Under the pieces are notes generated by a model, which saw only the letters and a list, made by a program, of their open reading frames with translations, was not told the DNA's origin and made no database searches. This document shows, piece after piece, positions 29,701 through 35,700 of a stretch of 64,000 nucleotides of DNA. Numbering within the stretch: the first letter of the stretch is position 1; every line of letters begins with the position of its first letter. Both the position numbers and the translations under genes were made by a program. The DNA is taken from positions 23,812,387-23,876,386 of the forward strand of contig CM034392.1 of NCBI GenBank assembly GCA_019925095.2, read 5' to 3'. This DNA comes from Dendrolimus kikuchii. Taxonomy: Eukaryota > Arthropoda > Insecta > Lepidoptera > Lasiocampidae.

Positions 29701-32700
29701 ATAGTTAAAATTGCCTTGTCCAATATAGGTGCTTGCGTATACATATTATTATTATCCGTGCAGGAGCGGAGAAAGAATATAATTTCCTGCGGCTAGGCGG
29801 AATGTCGTAAGAGGCGACAAACCAACCCACAGCCAGGTGGTAGGGTATTTGCCCGACTGGATGCCCACCCCTAATCTAGAATATGCCGCCATAATAACCT
29901 TGAGTTGTGCTTCGGCATTAGTGACCAGGTTCCAGTCACCCTTAAGAGAGCAGCAGCGCATGTTTAGCACCTTTGGTGTTGCAGATGTTCATAGGCGATG
30001 TTAACCGCTTTCGATCAAGTGGGCTGTCAGCTGAACTCCACCAATAAAAAATAAAAAAACTGCAAATCATCTGCATAGAGTTGATAGGATGAAGTGAGAT
30101 TGTTGGAAATAGAGTTTATGAAAATAACGAAGAGCAAATGTGTAATAATTATGTAAATTAAATCTAAAATTCTAATGTGTAAATTAAACTTTGATACTTA
30201 GTTACAGATAGCTAAATATACATTATAAGAATAGTAAGATAAGCAGATATAATAAAACTACGTTTTACCAGTTTTAATTAAACGTGGGAACTAAAAACAA
30301 ATAAAATACTGTGCTTAAAACTTTTAAAATATAATTTTATTATGTGTATTACTTACGAAAAGTTAAGAAAATTCTAGATATAATGTAAACATATGTGAAA
30401 TAAAAAGAAAATTGTAAGATTCCAAAATAATTATACATACATTACATATTTTTAACCGACTTCAAAAAAGGAGGAGGTTCTCAATTCGTGGGAATCTTTT
30501 TTTTTGTTTTTTTTTATGTATGTTCACCAATTCACTCCGAGATTTATGATCCGATTTACGTGATTCTTTTTTTGTTCGACGCGGAATAGCTGCCATTTGG
30601 TCCCCTAAAAATTTAACATAGTTTGGCCCAGTAGTTTTCATTTTATGAACATTTTTTATGACATATTTTCCATTCCGTTCCATATGTACACCGATTACGC
30701 TGAGATTTATGATCCGATTTACATGATTCTTGTTTAGTTTGCTGCGGAAAAGTTGCCATTTGGTCCCCTAAAAATTTAACATAGTTTGGCCCAGTAGTTT
30801 TCATTTTACGGACATTTTTTTGTTCCCGTTTCTTGGGACCTATATTTTTTAAGGAGCGCGGCGACTTTCGTAGGTCTACCCATACATAGCTAGACACTAT
30901 TAACTAAAACTATTATTATTAATATATATTATCTAAAACATCTTGAAGTCGGTGCAAAGTAAAACATAAAAATTACTATATTTTGAAAATTACTAAGCAC
31001 CGACTTTAAGATATTTTAGATAATATATATTATAAATAATAGCTTTAGAAATAAGTTATTTTATACTTTTTAGTTTTTAAAGTCGGTTTTTTTAAACGAT
31101 TTTTTTTTTCTCATCAAGCTTAGACTTAATACACTAACAATGTGTATGATGCAATTCTTCAGCTTGTACCACCGTTCTCCACAATTCAAACTGTCATAAA
31201 TATGTTTTATTTGCAAATTTTATCTAAATATATTGCTATTATCTATTTACACATAAATCAAGATCTTAGTTCCGTTTAATAAAATATAACATAGACAAAT
31301 AAAAAAATGTCTGATGTATGAATAAAACTGTTGAATAGTTACACTCTTTAATTCAACCAAGTTAAATAATTTATTATACTGATAACTTACAACTGATAAT
31401 TTAAAAATACTGCCCTAAGTGGATAGATTAGTAAAATTCTAATTGGTGTAAAACTGAAAGTCCTGACTGACTTGTTTGCACCCAATTGTTGCAATAACAA
31501 ATTGCAGTTATAATAATAATCGGCAGACAAACACACATATTGTATATCCCCAAATTAAGCAAGTTTCGCTTCTGTTATGGGTAATATACAACATACTACT
31601 CTGGGGCCGATCCCAGACACCCAGAACATAGTAAATAACGTAGAAAATATGTTTCCGAAATTTACTATACCAGGAATCGAACCCGGAGCTTATGCATTGC
31701 AGTGAGGCAGGCCGGCAAAGGCTTAGCCCGCTCAACCACAGAGGCCGTCAATTATAACAAATCTCTAGGATACATTGTACTAACAATAGTTTTTAAGTTT
31801 TTTTATGTCATTTTACTAACCAAATATAAATTGTAATTAATCTAAATAAATTATTATGTATGTGTTTATTTATTTTCTTATTCTTTATTATTATATTAAA
31901 CACATTTTATATAAACAAAATTGATAATAATAAATTAATATAAACAATTAACAATTACTGTTTTCAAATGAATAACTATTTACTTTTAGTTATTTATATA
32001 TACATAAATACCAAAATATTGCCTACGAAATGTATGAGATTTCTATATTCATGAATGTAATTTGTTCTGCTCGAATGAAATTTATGAGAACAATTGTTTG
32101 TACTCCATCATTATCCAATACTTAAGGAAATACAATCAAATGTATATATACCCAATAAAACTCATAAAAACATTACACCATGGTATTTCAAGTTATCCAA
32201 ATAGAGTTGATAAAAAATAATAAAAGAATTTATTGCATTTTTAATCATACAAACAAAGAAGAAACCCGGTTCTGGGCCTAACCGTTACATGAATGTGATA
32301 TGTACCAAAAAATTCGTCTATTTTACTTGATTAACCCATTTAAATCTTAACCTCATTGACAATGGCCAAGTGTAGAAACTAAATAGATTTCTATTTTTTT
32401 GTTTTATACAACCTTTGTAAACTTAGCAACATTAATTTCATTATACGTTACTAACTTCACAAACGCACTCATTAGCAATGGAGCATCCCTGAGAATACGA
32501 TCGATTTAGTGATAATCGATACTGTTATAATTAAATAATACAGTATACATCATTGTTTTTATAGGTATTAAAATCAATCTAAAATAAAACTTAATCGTAT
32601 TGATTAACGTAACGTTAGCACCAAATCAACTACCGAAAATCATTAAAAGAAATAAATAATTATGTATGTAAATAATCGTTAAAATCGATTACAAAGCGGG

Positions 32701-35700
32701 TTGCTCTACTAAACGGGAAATGCTAATGTCAACGTCTGGCTTAAAGGCCTAGTTGCCAAGCCATAAATATTAAAAAAAATGACAATGTCTGTTGATGATG
32801 ATTGATGTTTCTTTTATATTTTTAGGATCAGCAAATCACATACAAGGATCTATCCTTTATCAATAATATCCAGCTCAGAGCAAATACTGAATACTGTGTT
32901 TCTGAGATATTGTCTAGGAGCTGCGCCCCGCGGTCTCACCCGCGTGGTGATGGAAAGTCATTCTATTTTGGATAATTCACACTATTGACGGCCTCTGTGG
33001 TTGAGCGGGCTAAGCCTTTGCGTACCTCACTGCAACACAGAGGTTCCGGGTTCCATTCCTGGTATAGTAAATTTCGGAAACGTATTTTCTCCGTTATTTA
33101 CTATGGTCTGGGTGTCTGGGATCGGCCCCAGAGTAGTCCGTTGTATATTACCCTTAACACAAGCGTAACTTGCTTAATTTGGGGATATACAATGTGTGTG
33201 TTTGTCTGCCGATTATTATTATTATTATATCTTTATAAATTATAGCCTATGTCTTATTCTGATGTGTAAGCTATATTAGTGTAGTTTCATCAAAATTCAT
33301 TGAGTAGTTTTTGTGTGAAAGAGTAACAAACATACATACATCCATATATTTTTACAAATTTTCGGGTTTATAATATTAGTAGGAGTAGCACTGATAGTGA
33401 AACCCAGGAATGGGTGGGAGTTAGTAGTAGTAGTTAGTCCATTTAGGCCAAAATTCAGACCATGGTGGACCATGAGAGTTATCAATTCATGTCTATGACA
33501 TTAGCTCTGTCAATATACAGTATATGTTCTCAACCTTATTTTGCCAAGTGTCACTTTGAAAATAACTTGATCTGAATATAATGGAATTTTTCACTTCAAT
33601 TTTCATTGACTTCCAGAACTACTGAAATATGTGAATTTCTACTTACATAATAGACAATACATATTATAATAACAAAATATAACAGATACTAAGGTAGGCA
33701 ATTATCATGTTTTTGTCTATTCAGACTATATTTTTTTAAACCTGCCCATGCACCTCTGTGTCATCTCAACAGCCTGTACTTATATCTGCGTCTTATAGTA
33801 CCCTGGAAAGTATCAAAACCCACAAGGGGGTGTTATCACACCTTTAACACATAGATTCCGGATAAGCACATATATGTCCGCTGTGACAGTGCAGATCCCG
33901 CTTGCACTGTGATTGTGTTTGTGTTGTTCTCTCACTCTGTTTATACATGATTTGTATGAAATGGGTATATTTTCTTGGTATAATATGAGATAGTGATAAT
34001 TAGTCTTGCGGCTTTTTGGTATATCGATAATTTGACTCAAAATGAGCTTACGGGTTAAGAACTTTAATATACAGCATATGTGGATTCCCCACAGACAAGA
34101 CAATAACTAATAAAAAGGTAATAAGTTGATAATACTATAGTTATGCCACCTGATGGAATTTACCTCATGAAGTGTAACTTATAACAAACATTGATTGATA
34201 ACAAGCACACAGAGACTAGTACATTTCTGTTTTGTGACACTCTTTTGAAGCAACCACAAAATATGTGGTGTAGAATCTCCAGCACTCTAGGCCCTGTTAG
34301 TGTCAACTGAAGAAAATTATTCCTCTACATAGGCTTCAGTAAAAAGAAAATAATACATACATACATAACTTCACGCCAGTTCCCTCGCGGGGTAGGCACG
34401 AAGAACAGAGCGCCATTTAGGCTTATTCTTACACACCTCACTTGCTTCTTTGACATTCATAACTCTTGTCATGCATGCTCGTCTGTTCTTAAGGCTCCTG
34501 ACATCACCTTCTGCTAGTACATGATCAATTTGATCATGGAAGGTGTGTTGTGGCCTTCCACGACTTCTGCATCCATCCACTTTTGCATTGTATATCTGTT
34601 TAGTCATTCTTTCATTATGCATTATTTCGACATTCCCGAACCACCGGAGCATTCCTTTCCTTACGAAGGAAAGGAATGCTTCCTTCACCCCGACAAAAGA
34701 AAATAATCTTCATACTAAATGTTTTATTTATTAGTCATAGATAAGATTCAAAGAATGACTAATATGTTATAACAATACACTTAAATATTTATATTATAAA
34801 GGGGACCATAAATTACCAGGTATTGATAAGTACTTAATTACACATTACCCAGTACTGTGGAATGATTTCTCAAAATGCTTTCATAATAAACAAATCATGT
34901 TATATCATATAATCCTGTAAATATACCTATATCATTAGGTCTCAGTTAGTTATCATGAATTATCTTATTAGGGTAAACATTTATAAAATATTTCACCATT
35001 TTTTTTTCTAATCTGAGTCACTGAGAATTAAAACAATTTTTAATTTATTATGGTTTATCTCCTCAGATATTTAAATCCTAGCAAAAAGACCAGTACTGGT
35101 TGACTTAACTAGCACTTTGCCAAGCAAAGGCTAAGTGTATATACATAATCTTAAATAATATATTTTCTTTCTTTGTTATATTATTAACCCAAAGTTGTAT
35201 TGTATAGACCAAATATCTAAAAATATTATAATTCCTACACATTGGCTTGGGATGTTATTATTATAGGTTTTATGGAACATAATTAATACTCTTAACAAAT
35301 TTATATAGTCATTATGAGTTCATGTTATTAGTATGATAGATTATAATCTAGTAAGGAGTCTACGGCTGCTACTTAAGAATCTAATACACAAATGTTAAGT
35401 TGTGGGTGGGCGTAGTGAATAGGGGGGAGGTATACTTACCCCTACGATAACCCCTAAGGTCCGGAGGGTTTAAATTTTTTTTCGTTTATAAACATAACCT
35501 CACTTATTTTTGTTGTAAAATTGTGCCACTTTTGATAATAACAAACCTGAAAATTATGCGTTTTTTTGTATTTAAAGACTATAAATGTGGTTTGCTATGG
35601 TGTAATAAGGACACTAAAATTATCGGAAACCCGTCATTTAGGTAAAAAATTAAAAAAGAATACAATTAATTACGTTAAAAACCTGCATCATATAAATAAA

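Noticed and set aside
32987..33065. Possible tRNA gene (A-box and B-box like words)
   Set aside because: No cloverleaf or acceptor stem; multicopy with a body and tail, hence a SINE head.
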